Below, in pieces: positions 1-7,824 of a DNA stretch of 64,000 nucleotides. The notes under the pieces were generated by a model, which made no database searches, was not told where the DNA came from, and saw only the letters and a list, made by a program, of their open reading frames with translations. Position numbers and translations under genes: made by a program. Where the stretch lies: the NCBI RefSeq assembly GCF_016908775.1, contig NZ_JAFBEP010000002.1:186001-250000 (forward strand). The letters are read 5' to 3'. Each line of letters starts with the position of its first letter. Positions within the stretch are counted from its first letter, which is position 1. This DNA comes from Defluviitalea raffinosedens. Its GTDB lineage: Bacteria; Bacillota; Clostridia; Lachnospirales; Defluviitaleaceae.

Positions 1-124
1 TCATGTAATTTTCTTGTTTCTTCATCCTGATATGGGATTAAAAATTTTAGTTTTCATATATCAAAACTTATAAGAACTTTGTCGCAAAATGTCAAATTTC
101 ATAGAAATGTTTTGCTTGTTATAG

Positions 125-130
125 TATAAT
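125..130 (+). promoter_or_regulatory. Possible -10 box upstream of the chemotaxis gene
   Basis: A perfect TATAAT lies 60 bp before the ATG at 190. No convincing -35 box was found at 16-18 bp spacing, so only the -10 is claimed. Confidence 0.35.
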
Positions 131-189
131 GGATAATGTTGATAACTTCTTAAAATATTAAAAATCATTATCTTCTGGAGGGACTGCCT

Positions 190-1714
190 ATGATCAAACA
201 AGGCCTTATAAGTACAAGTGATGAAATTGCAAACAAATTTACAACCAATATTTTACTTTTTACAACTATAGCTTTTCCTACGTTAATTTTCCTTGGATGG
301 ATAGGGCTCTTCCCTTTTGATCTAAATTAGGCTAAGCATATATTGTCTGATTGGAACTATAGGTTCTGTCTCTCCTTTTGTACTAAGAAAGCTGGGGGTT
401 AATAACAGTTTTTTAAAATATTATGTGATTGTCATGTCTGGAGTGACTGTAGGCGCACTCAATCTAAACAACCAGGTAGGTGTTTACATAACGTTAATAC
501 TGCCTATTGCAGTAAGTTGCATTTATTTTGATAAAAAACTTACTCTGTTCGCAACAGGCGTACAGATTATCATTACTATTGTCACAAATTATCCTAGAAT
601 AACAACAAATCCGTTTTATTCTGATGATCCAATTGGAAATTATATCGCTGTTACAGCAGGTCAGTTCATTGAAACTTTCATCCTTGCCGTAATTTTCATA
701 TGGATCGCTAAAAGGACAAGAAACATCCTTAATAAATTAACAAATTCAGAAAAACAATCTCTGGTATACATCAATCAATTACAAGATATTATGAATCGTT
801 CTAAGAATGCTTCGGAAACACTATCAACTTCTGTAAAACAACTTTTACAAGCAATCGAACAAACTACCATTTCAAATGAGAATATTAACCATAATGCTGA
901 TTACGCTTCTATCGGGTGCGAGCAGAATTTACGATACATAGAAAATGCCAATACTACTGTTACAAATATATCGGTTGCTCTTGAATCCATCTCAACTAAA
1001 ACTCAGACATTATCTGAAATATCTCAAGATACATCTGCAGCAACAGAAGAAAACGAAAAGATCATTAATCAGGCAATCAGTTATATGGAAGAAATTGAAT
1101 TGTCTACAAAGCAGAATAAAAACATCATAAATAGTTTAAGCCTTAGATCAGAAGAAATTGGAAGGATCACGGAAATTATTACAGGTATTACAGAACAGAC
1201 CAATCTTCTGGCACTCAATGCCGCCATTGAATCCGCAAGAGCTGGCGAACATGGTAAAGGTTTTGCCGTAGTAGCTGGGGAAATTAAGCAACTAGCAGAA
1301 AAATCATCAACTGCAGCTAAAGATATTTCAAATCTCATAAGTCAGATACGAGAAGATACTACAAAGTCAGTAAATTCTATAGACCAAAGTTCTGTAACCA
1401 TTAAATCAGGCATTGATTTAGTTAAAAATGTAGGAAGATCTTTTGAGAAATTAAAAAAACTACAAGAAACTTCTAATCAGGAAATTCAAGAAATTACAAA
1501 AAGCAGTAATCAAACCTCAAAATATGGACGTGAAATTTCCGAAATTATTTCCAATACAAAATCAATTACATCAAAGTCACTTAATCAAATTCAATCTATC
1601 GCTTCGGATACCTCCGTTCAATCAACTGTAATGCAAGAAATACTATCTTCGTTTAACGTAATTGATCATACTGCTGATGATTTACTAAATTTAAGTAAGA
1701 GTGTTAGCCTCTGA
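190..1714 (+). pseudogene. Frameshifted methyl-accepting chemotaxis protein
   Basis: The ATG at 190 sits behind a GGAGGG ribosome site and opens a reading frame of 46 residues with one hydrophobic segment, ending at TAG 328-330. The protein continues in the +1 frame from about 329 (RLSIYCLIG...) without needing a new start, adds several more membrane segments, and runs to 1714. The cytoplasmic half is a classic MCP signalling domain: the hairpin tip is present ([23 protein letters not shown]), followed by the long coiled-coil return helix. No HAMP domain is obvious. The intact protein would be about 508 residues and would signal to CheA/CheW. As written, a single extra base near 328 splits it. 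This could be real decay or a sequencing error. No other chemotaxis genes lie nearby. Confidence 0.85.
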
Positions 1715-1737
1715 TCTTTACACACTGTCAAATAATG

Positions 1738-1776
1738 CTCCGTGAAAATAAGCTTTCCTAATTCACGGAGTTTTTT
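1738..1776 (+). terminator. Intrinsic terminator after the chemotaxis gene
   Basis: Nine-bp inverted repeat CTCCGTGAA / TTCACGGAG followed by TTTTTT, 24 bp after the stop codon. Confidence 0.85.
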
Positions 1777-1996
1777 AATAGTATTTTCGAAGAACTGATC
1801 AGCTCCGAATTCCGTCTCACGCTTAATTAATCCCTTGATTTTCAATTGAAACATAAGCTGAATACACCGTGATTGAATTGTACTTTTTTCTTCAAAGTGA
1901 GTATCTAACGTATCGTTTAAGAAATAATTTAATTAATCTCGTAAATATGGTATTATAGTTTACAATTTACAAGTAAATTTGTTGGGGGGATTCAAT

Positions 1997-2362
1997 ATGT
2001 TAAGATCATTGATGCAAGTATATGTAAAAGGAACCATTGAAGCAGTGAATCTTTATCAAAAAGCTTTTAACGCTGAAATTCTTTGCTTATATCCTGATGA
2101 TAAAGGTGGATATATGCACTCCGAGTTAAATGTTCATGGTCAGGTATTAGCTGTGTCTGAGATTACAGAAAAGCCAATCGAAGGAAATAACATGCAGTTT
2201 TGCTTTCATTTTGGGGAGGGAGGCGAAATTCATGTCAAAAAAGCTTATGAGGTGTTGAAAGACGAAGCAATTATTCACGTTCCTATTGGACCATGTGATT
2301 ATAGCCCATGTATGTTCTCTCTAGTTGATAAGTTCGGGGTATATTGGTGTCTTTTTGTTTAA
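1997..2362 (+). CDS. VOC (glyoxalase/PhnB-like) family protein
   Basis: This 121-residue protein resembles the PhnB-like branch of the vicinal oxygen chelate superfamily. Visible features are the opening beta strand with LMQVYVKGTIEAVNLYQKAF, the mid-protein strand YMHSELNVHGQVLAVSE, and the closing WCLFV strand typical of these proteins. I chose the ATG at 1997 because GGGGGGA at 1984-1990 is well spaced for it; an in-frame TTG at 1979 lies before that ribosome site. The family includes metal-dependent enzymes and antibiotic-binding proteins. Substrate cannot be told from sequence. It appears to be monocistronic. Confidence 0.75.
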   Translation: MLRSLMQVYVKGTIEAVNLYQKAFNAEILCLYPDDKGGYMHSELNVHGQVLAVSEITEKPIEGNNMQFCFHFGEGGEIHVKKAYEVLKDEAIIHVPIGPCDYSPCMFSLVDKFGVYWCLFV

Positions 2363-2493
2363 TTGATCACTATAAGTATGTAACACCAAGTTCCAATTTG
2401 CCTCATTGATTTTGAAAAAAGCTTTACTATGTGTACTATTATGTGAGCAAAAAAATAAGAAATGGATGGAATTCCTTTCTTTTCAGTATTTGT

Positions 2494-2527
2494 AGGACAG
2501 GATCATGGTTCGAATCCCGTCTCACAC
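2494..2527 (+). other. Possible tRNA-gene remnant (T-arm-like motif)
   Basis: GGTTCGAATCCCGTC at 2508-2522 looks like the T-loop and 3' half-stem of a tRNA, but the opposite half-stem pairs at only two positions and no anticodon or D arm can be folded upstream. A related string, CCGAATTCCGTCTCACGCTTA, lies near 1805-1825 without any tRNA around it. If real, these are fragments left by old tRNA or element loss. Confidence 0.25.
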
Positions 2528-2533
2528 TTAATA

Positions 2534-2567
2534 TAAAAAGGACTCTTCAAAGAAGAGCCCTTTTTAG
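2534..2567. terminator. Bidirectional intrinsic terminator
   Basis: The arms GGACTCTTC and GAAGAGCCC (one G-U pair) have A-rich and T-rich flanks. Read on the minus strand it ends the SASP transcript 11 bp after the stop. Confidence 0.8.
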
Positions 2568-2577
2568 TTTTTGCTTC

Positions 2578-2793
2578 CTATTTAACAGGAGTTGTGCCAG
2601 CCATTTGTTGTTCTTGTTTTTCAATCATTTTTTTAACCATATATCCGCCTACAGAGCCAGCTTGAGCAGATGTTAAGTCACCATTATAGCCTTGTTTTAA
2701 AGGTACTCCAATTTCATTTGCAACTTCATATTTGAATTGGTCTAAAGCAGCTTTAGCTTGAGGAACTGCTTTTCTGCTTGGGCTTTTAGCCAT
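2578..2793 (-). CDS. Alpha/beta-type small acid-soluble spore protein
   Basis: The 71-residue product matches the alpha/beta-type SASP family, which coats and protects spore DNA and is digested at germination. Visible family marks are the segment YEVANEIGVPL, which contains the GPR protease cleavage site (E-I), and the DNA-contact segment GDLTSAQAGSVGGYMVKKMIE. The start at 2793 has GGAGGTG seven bases upstream; a longer upstream reading frame is not supported by any ribosome site. Expression in the forespore under sigma-G would be expected from the family, but I could not place a convincing sigma-G promoter. It is evidence that the organism forms endospores. Confidence 0.95.
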   Translation of the reverse strand: MAKSPSRKAVPQAKAALDQFKYEVANEIGVPLKQGYNGDLTSAQAGSVGGYMVKKMIEKQEQQMAGTTPVK

Positions 2794-2975
2794 TTTTTTC
2801 ACCTCCCTAGTAGTATTATGTCTCTTTTTGTAAAACAATATTAGATATTTTGTCAGGAAATTTATGTTATTGATTGAATCCCTTTTGTACCAACTATTAC
2901 ATATGAAAATCAGAATAAAGTTTGATATAATGAAATCACTACTATTGCTTTTATGGTCAAGGAGGACAGACAATA

Positions 2976-3416
2976 ATGGATTCATCTCAAGCCAATCAAT
3001 TCTGCAAGCACACATTTCTGCAAGTCTATCAAAGAAATATCGAAGAAAAACTTCAAAAAATCGATTTGTTTCTAAAAACTTCTCCAAAAAAACTAAATAT
3101 CCACACCACCTCAGAGCTATTGAATATAAGTGAAGAAGAGATAAAAGATTTAATGCTCAAATATAATATCAGTAGTATTAATCCTGCTTCTTTTTTTATG
3201 ATCATGGTTCAAGGCAGCAGTTACATATGTGGACTTTTAAGGAGAGAATTGCAAAGAGGCTCAAAAAACGTTTATACCGTTGAAGATATAGCCTATATTT
3301 ACCAGCTTAATCCACAGAAAATAATGGATGCTATGGCAGAATCAAATATAAATGAAATAACCTCTGAAAATATCAAAACCTTATTTGAGTACATACCTGT
3401 TCAAATTTGGGAATAA
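2976..3416 (+). CDS. Hypothetical protein, possibly helix-turn-helix
   Basis: This 146-residue, soluble, mostly helical protein is not recognised as a named family. An AAGGAGGA ribosome site precedes the ATG. Two short segments read like helix-turn-helix elements: SELLNISEEEIKDLMLKYNI (about residues 46-65) and VEDIAYIYQLNPQKIMDAMAESNI (about 107-130), each of the type 'domain begins, decides, recognises' seen in DNA-binding proteins. The gene is transcribed alone and away from the SASP gene, and ends before a shared terminator with oppF. Confidence 0.7.
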   Translation: MDSSQANQFCKHTFLQVYQRNIEEKLQKIDLFLKTSPKKLNIHTTSELLNISEEEIKDLMLKYNISSINPASFFMIMVQGSSYICGLLRRELQRGSKNVYTVEDIAYIYQLNPQKIMDAMAESNINEITSENIKTLFEYIPVQIWE

Positions 3417-3423
3417 AGAGGAT

Positions 3424-3469
3424 AAAAAAGTGACTTACCTCAAAATCATGAAGGCAAGTCACTTTTTTT
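3424..3469. terminator. Bidirectional terminator between convergent genes
   Basis: The arms AAGTGACTTACC and GGCAAGTCACTT (one mismatch, 14-nt loop) are flanked by A6 and T8 tracts. It serves the unknown gene on the plus strand and oppF on the minus strand. Confidence 0.85.
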
Positions 3470-4455
3470 TAATTCTGCTTCTCATTATTTTCCCAATGGT
3501 GGCATGCAACATAATGCCCCGGTTTTACTTCCTGTAATGCAGGTCTTTCAGCCCTGCATTTTTCTGTTGCCATAGGACATCTGTCTACAAATTTACATCC
3601 TTTTGGAGGATTGATCGGGCTTGGAACATCCCCTTGTAAAACAATTCTCTCTCTTTTTCTTTGAATCTCCGGGTCTGGAATAGGAATAGCCGATAAAAGT
3701 GCTTTAGTGTATGGATGAATTGGATTTTCATATAATTCATCACTATCCGCTAACTCTACTATGGATCCTAAATACATTACCGCTACCCTGTCAGAAATAT
3801 ATCTTACCATGGACAGATCATGTGCAATAAAAAGATACGTCAGTCCCATCTTTTGCTGAAGCTCTTCCAAAAGGTTTACTACCTGAGCCTGAATAGATAC
3901 ATCCAATGCGGAAATCGGCTCATCACATACTATAAATTCAGGATTAACTGCCAGAGCTCTTGCAATCCCTATTCTTTGCCTTTGTCCTCCGCTAAATTCA
4001 TGGGGAAATCGATTGGCGTGCTCTTTATTTAAACCTACTAATTCAAGGAGCTCATGAATCCGATCGATCCTATCCTGCCCTTTTAAGAGGTTATGAATAT
4101 CAATACCTTCTCCTATAATATTAGAAACCAGCATTCTGGGATTTAAAGAAGCATAAGGATCCTGGAAAATCATTTGGGCACTCTTTGTAAAATCCTTTGC
4201 TGCTTTGCCTTTAAGCTTAGAAATATCTTGTCCTTTAAACTCTATGGTTCCTTCTGTGGCAGGATAAATATTAAGAAGAGTTCTTCCTGTCGTGGACTTA
4301 CCGCATCCTGATTCTCCAACCAATCCAAGAGTTTCACCCTTATATATATCAAAAGAAATATCGTCCACTGCTTTAAGATAAACGCCTTTTTCTACTTCAA
4401 AATATTTCTTGAGATTTCTTACTTTAATAAGGACTTCCTTTTCTTTATTTTTCAT
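3469..4455 (-). CDS. oppF: Oligopeptide ABC transporter ATP-binding protein OppF
   Basis: One of the two ATPase subunits powering peptide import. The 328-residue protein has Walker [10 protein letters not shown] (about residues 47-55), ABC signature [15 protein letters not shown], Walker [13 protein letters not shown], and the switch histidine in [13 protein letters not shown]. The C-terminal oligopeptide-transporter extension with its cysteine cluster ([17 protein letters not shown]) separates Opp/Dpp ATPases from other ABC proteins; in this family those cysteines can hold an iron-sulfur cluster. It is the last gene of the opp operon, two bases after oppD, and is followed by a strong terminator. 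Confidence 0.95.
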   Translation of the reverse strand: MKNKEKEVLIKVRNLKKYFEVEKGVYLKAVDDISFDIYKGETLGLVGESGCGKSTTGRTLLNIYPATEGTIEFKGQDISKLKGKAAKDFTKSAQMIFQDPYASLNPRMLVSNIIGEGIDIHNLLKGQDRIDRIHELLELVGLNKEHANRFPHEFSGGQRQRIGIARALAVNPEFIVCDEPISALDVSIQAQVVNLLEELQQKMGLTYLFIAHDLSMVRYISDRVAVMYLGSIVELADSDELYENPIHPYTKALLSAIPIPDPEIQRKRERIVLQGDVPSPINPPKGCKFVDRCPMATEKCRAERPALQEVKPGHYVACHHWENNEKQN

Positions 4456-4457
4456 TA

Positions 4458-5498
4458 TTATTTTACACCTCCCTGGGCCGGAGACTTTTTAGCTATTTCA
4501 GTCGGATTCTCTACCTTCGGTGCCAGTTCATGATTCAGCCAGCATGCAGAGTATTGGTTCTCTCCTGTTTTAAACTGCGGAGGCATCTGTTTTCTGCAAA
4601 TCTCCATTGCATGCTCGCATCGATCTGCAAAAGGGCATCCTTTCGGCGGTGCTAATAAATCCGGAGGTGTACCTTCGATAGAATCCAATTTTCCGTTTTC
4701 TTTTCTAAGATCCAGGCGTGGTACGGATTTTAACAATCCCCATGTATAAGGATGTTTGGAATGATAGAAGATTTCATCTGTTGTACCACTTTCTACAATC
4801 TTTCCTCCGTACATAACGATGATTCTTTGGGCTGAATGGGCTACAACTCCCAAATCATGGGTAATCAATATGATAGATGTGTTAATCTTTTTCTGCAGAT
4901 CCCTCATTAAGTCCAATATTTGAGCTTGTATCGTTACGTCTAAAGCTGTAGTAGGCTCATCCGCAATCAAAATCTGAGGATTACATACCAGAGCAATAGC
5001 AATCATTGCCCTTTGTCTCATACCTCCTGAAAATTGATGAGGGTATTCATTAAATCTTTGTTCTGGATTAGGGATTTGCACCAACTTAAGCATTTCTAAG
5101 GCTTTTTCTTTTGCTGTCGCCCCATCTATCTTTTGGTGTCTTTTTAATCCTTCCATGATCTGTTTTCCCACAGTCATCGTCGGATTTAAAGAAGTCATAG
5201 GATCCTGAAAAATCATTCCTATCTGGCTACCTCTGATTTTTTGCATTTCTTTTTCACTGGTATTTAGAATATCTTTGCCGTTAAACAGAATTTGTCCACC
5301 TTTATATTTTACAGGAGGTTCAGGATTAAGTCGCATTAAGGATTTCGCTGTAACAGATTTTCCTGAACCGGACTCTCCTACAATCGCTAAAGTTTCTCCT
5401 TCATAAAGATCAAAAGAAATATCCCTTACCGCCTGAACTTCGCCGGCATAGGTATCGAACACAACTTCTAAGTTCTTAACCTCTAATATTTTTTTCAT
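4458..5498 (-). CDS. oppD: Oligopeptide ABC transporter ATP-binding protein OppD
   Basis: Second ATPase subunit of the peptide importer, 346 residues. It shows Walker A GESGSGKSV, signature FSGGMRQRAMIAIAL, Walker B ILIADEPTTALD and the H-loop ILITHDLGVVAH, then the Opp-type C-terminal domain with cysteines (CPFADRCEHAMEICRKQ). I prefer the ATG at 5498, eight bases after GGAGG; a GTG three codons earlier lies inside that ribosome site. It follows oppC by 12 bases. OppD and OppF normally form an asymmetric ATPase pair. Confidence 0.95.
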   Translation of the reverse strand: MKKILEVKNLEVVFDTYAGEVQAVRDISFDLYEGETLAIVGESGSGKSVTAKSLMRLNPEPPVKYKGGQILFNGKDILNTSEKEMQKIRGSQIGMIFQDPMTSLNPTMTVGKQIMEGLKRHQKIDGATAKEKALEMLKLVQIPNPEQRFNEYPHQFSGGMRQRAMIAIALVCNPQILIADEPTTALDVTIQAQILDLMRDLQKKINTSIILITHDLGVVAHSAQRIIVMYGGKIVESGTTDEIFYHSKHPYTWGLLKSVPRLDLRKENGKLDSIEGTPPDLLAPPKGCPFADRCEHAMEICRKQMPPQFKTGENQYSACWLNHELAPKVENPTEIAKKSPAQGGVK

Positions 5499-5510
5499 GA
5501 GACTCACCTC

Positions 5511-6797
5511 CTATTTTCTAAGTCTTGGATCAAGGGCATCCCTAAGTCCGTCCCCTAATAAATTAAAAGCAAACATAGTTAAACTGATCGCAATGGCTGG
5601 AACCAGCAATTGGTGCGGAAATTGTCTGAAAATCTTTGCCCCCTGGTTTGCCAAAGATCCCCAAGATGCATAAGGCACAGGCACTCCAAGACCGATAAAG
5701 CTTAAAAATGCTTCTGCAAAAATCATTTTAGGAATCATCATGGTCATATCCACAATAATAGGTCCCATGGTATTTGGAATAAGATGTTTTAAAATAATTC
5801 TTTTAGAATCGGCTCCCAAGGTTTTTGCAGCGATTACATATTCCGAATGCTTAAGCCTCATCACTTCTCCACGGACAATACGGGCTGTTCCCATCCATCC
5901 TGTTACAATTAATACGATACTGATCGGTTTAATTCCCGGATCCATTACTGTAAGCAGCAAAATGGTGTAAAGCATATCCGGTACCGTCATTAATATTTCA
6001 ACAACACGCATAAGGAGATCATCGACTTTGCCCCCAATATATCCTGATACTCCCCCATAAATGATTCCAAAAATAGCTGTTATGAACACTGATATAAATG
6101 CAATAAAGAAGGAAATACGTCCGCCTTCCCATAATCGAGTAAACAGATCTCTTCCAAATTCGTCCGTCCCAAACCAATGGGTTTTATTAAACCATTTTTC
6201 TCCCTTAGTTTCTACAACTAAATTGGAACCTTTTTTATCAAATTTTATCCCTCTGAAATCAGGATCCTGTGCAAGCAATTTTTCACCTTCAGCATTGAGC
6301 TTGTCTACAATACTCGCCCATGTATCTGTATTCTCAACATCTATAACGAGTTGATATTCTTTTTTATCTCCCTGCCAGGATTCATCTGCCTGGTTTCCAA
6401 TTTTAAAGCCTAATTTACCGGCAGATTTAAGCTGAACATTTTTAAACTTAACTTTACTTTTACGATAATTAGGCACATATTCTCCATATTTAAAAACATC
6501 ATTGGATATAAGCGTAATACTTCTGGCGTTGCTCATAATAGGTGTTTGATTCTGCTCTGCCAGGTTTTGCTTATCATAGGTATGCCCGTATAAAGATTTT
6601 GAAATAATCGGTCCTACAATTGACATAATGATTAAAATTATTAAAACGTAAAATGAGACCATTGCCACTTTATTGTTTTTCAGCCTTCTGTATGCATCCT
6701 TCCAATAGGATAAACTCGGTCTTTTGATTTCTCCGGCAGCCTTTAAATTTTTGCCTACATGAGTAAAATCACTCTTATCTAATTTCATATCAGTCAT
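5511..6797 (-). CDS. oppC: Oligopeptide ABC transporter permease OppC, with large insert
   Basis: Membrane permease of the peptide importer. Residues about 45-67 form the first membrane helix; the remaining five helices and the EAA loop (EVMRLKHSEYVIAAKTLGADSKRIILKHLIPN, shortened here to its key positions 310-340) occupy roughly residues 220-420. Between them sits a hydrophilic stretch of about 140 residues that ordinary OppC proteins of about 300 residues lack; by topology it should lie outside the membrane, next to the binding protein. The motif WFGTDEFGRDLFTRL after the insert is the usual OppC sequence, so the insert is a clean addition. Start ATG has AAAGGAGG upstream and abuts oppB. 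Confidence 0.93.
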   Translation of the reverse strand: MTDMKLDKSDFTHVGKNLKAAGEIKRPSLSYWKDAYRRLKNNKVAMVSFYVLIILIIMSIVGPIISKSLYGHTYDKQNLAEQNQTPIMSNARSITLISNDVFKYGEYVPNYRKSKVKFKNVQLKSAGKLGFKIGNQADESWQGDKKEYQLVIDVENTDTWASIVDKLNAEGEKLLAQDPDFRGIKFDKKGSNLVVETKGEKWFNKTHWFGTDEFGRDLFTRLWEGGRISFFIAFISVFITAIFGIIYGGVSGYIGGKVDDLLMRVVEILMTVPDMLYTILLLTVMDPGIKPISIVLIVTGWMGTARIVRGEVMRLKHSEYVIAAKTLGADSKRIILKHLIPNTMGPIIVDMTMMIPKMIFAEAFLSFIGLGVPVPYASWGSLANQGAKIFRQFPHQLLVPAIAISLTMFAFNLLGDGLRDALDPRLRK

Positions 6798-7727
6798 CTA
6801 TTTTCCTCCTTTCCCTGCGATTCTAAGTCTAGGATCTATAAAACCATAGACGATGTCTACTATTAAAATAGAAAGGATAATCAATGCGGCATAGAAAATA
6901 GTAATACCCATGATCATAGGATAATCCTGCTCCGTAATTGTAGAAACGAAATATTCACCCAATCCGGCTACAGCGAAAATCTTTTCAACAACGATTGATC
7001 CTGTAATAAGGGATGCAAATAACGGCCCTAATACAGTAATAACGGGCATAATGGCATTTCTTAGCACATGTTTCCATACCGTTTGATATTTTGAAAGCCC
7101 TTTGGATTTTGCCGTACTGATGTAATCCTGCCCAAGTACTTCAAGAGTAGTTGTACGCATTAATCTTGATATTGTAGCCAAAGAACTTAATGCCAGGGTA
7201 ATAGACGGTAAAATAAGTGACCATTGAGTTTTATCTACAGTTACAGGGAACCATCCTAACTGAACGCCAAAAAAATAAGCCAATATAGGTCCTAAAATAA
7301 TTGAGGGTATGGATACTCCGATGATTGCAATAATAATGGACAAATAATCCATTGCTTTTTGATGATTAAGCGCTGCAAGGACTCCCAAAAAGATACCAAG
7401 GACCACAGCAATAATCAAAGCTCTCCATCCCAACGCAAAAGATTTTGGGAAACTTTGTCTGATCATATCCGTTACAGAACGGCCTGGATATTTTATAGAT
7501 GTTCCCAGGTCTCCTTTGGCAATATTTTTCATATAAATAATATATTGTTCGGAAAGGGACTTATCTAAACCATATTTTACTCTTAATGCTTGTTTGACTT
7601 CCGGCTTTAATTTTGGATCAGTAAATGGATCATTAGGAAGTGCATGCATTAAAAAAAATGTCAGAGTTGCTATGACCCAGAGCGTTCCCAATGCCATCAA
7701 AAGCCGTTTTAAAATATACTTTAGCAC
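6798..7727 (-). CDS. oppB: Oligopeptide ABC transporter permease OppB
   Basis: The 309-residue partner permease of OppC. It begins with the family hallmark MLKYILKRLLMALGTLWVI and has six membrane helices. The EAA loop is visible as LEVLGQDYISTAKSKGLS around residues 195-212, which couples to the ATPases. The start is GTG at 7727 with AGGAGG eight bases upstream. It overlaps nothing and touches oppC directly. A 97-bp gap with an inverted repeat separates it from oppA, a common arrangement that lets the binding protein be made in excess. Confidence 0.94.
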   Translation of the reverse strand: MLKYILKRLLMALGTLWVIATLTFFLMHALPNDPFTDPKLKPEVKQALRVKYGLDKSLSEQYIIYMKNIAKGDLGTSIKYPGRSVTDMIRQSFPKSFALGWRALIIAVVLGIFLGVLAALNHQKAMDYLSIIIAIIGVSIPSIILGPILAYFFGVQLGWFPVTVDKTQWSLILPSITLALSSLATISRLMRTTTLEVLGQDYISTAKSKGLSKYQTVWKHVLRNAIMPVITVLGPLFASLITGSIVVEKIFAVAGLGEYFVSTITEQDYPMIMGITIFYAALIILSILIVDIVYGFIDPRLRIAGKGGK

Positions 7728-7761
7728 TCTTATACCTCCTGCCTAAGCTTTCTTGATACTA

Positions 7762-7797
7762 AGAGAGGTATATGTATATGCACATATACCCCTCTCT
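7762..7797 (-). promoter_or_regulatory. Inverted repeat between oppA and oppB
   Basis: AGAGAGG-TATATGT and ACATATA-CCCCTCTCT form a strong hairpin 28 bp after the oppA stop. On the minus strand no T-tract follows, so it looks like an mRNA-stabilising or partial-termination hairpin that would raise oppA over the rest of the operon. Confidence 0.5.
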
Positions 7798-7824
7798 CTA
7801 TAGTGTTTTTAATAGCTTCTTAAT

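Noticed and set aside
1666-1854. 62-codon minus-strand frame after the chemotaxis gene
   Set aside because: It crosses the terminator and the end of the receptor gene and has no ribosome site.
2431-2676. 81-codon plus-strand frame opposite the SASP gene
   Set aside because: No ribosome site and it runs across a terminator into the SASP gene.
2794-2960. Sigma-G promoter for the SASP gene
   Set aside because: A CATAATA string exists near the ribosome site, but it is too close to it and has no proper -35 partner.
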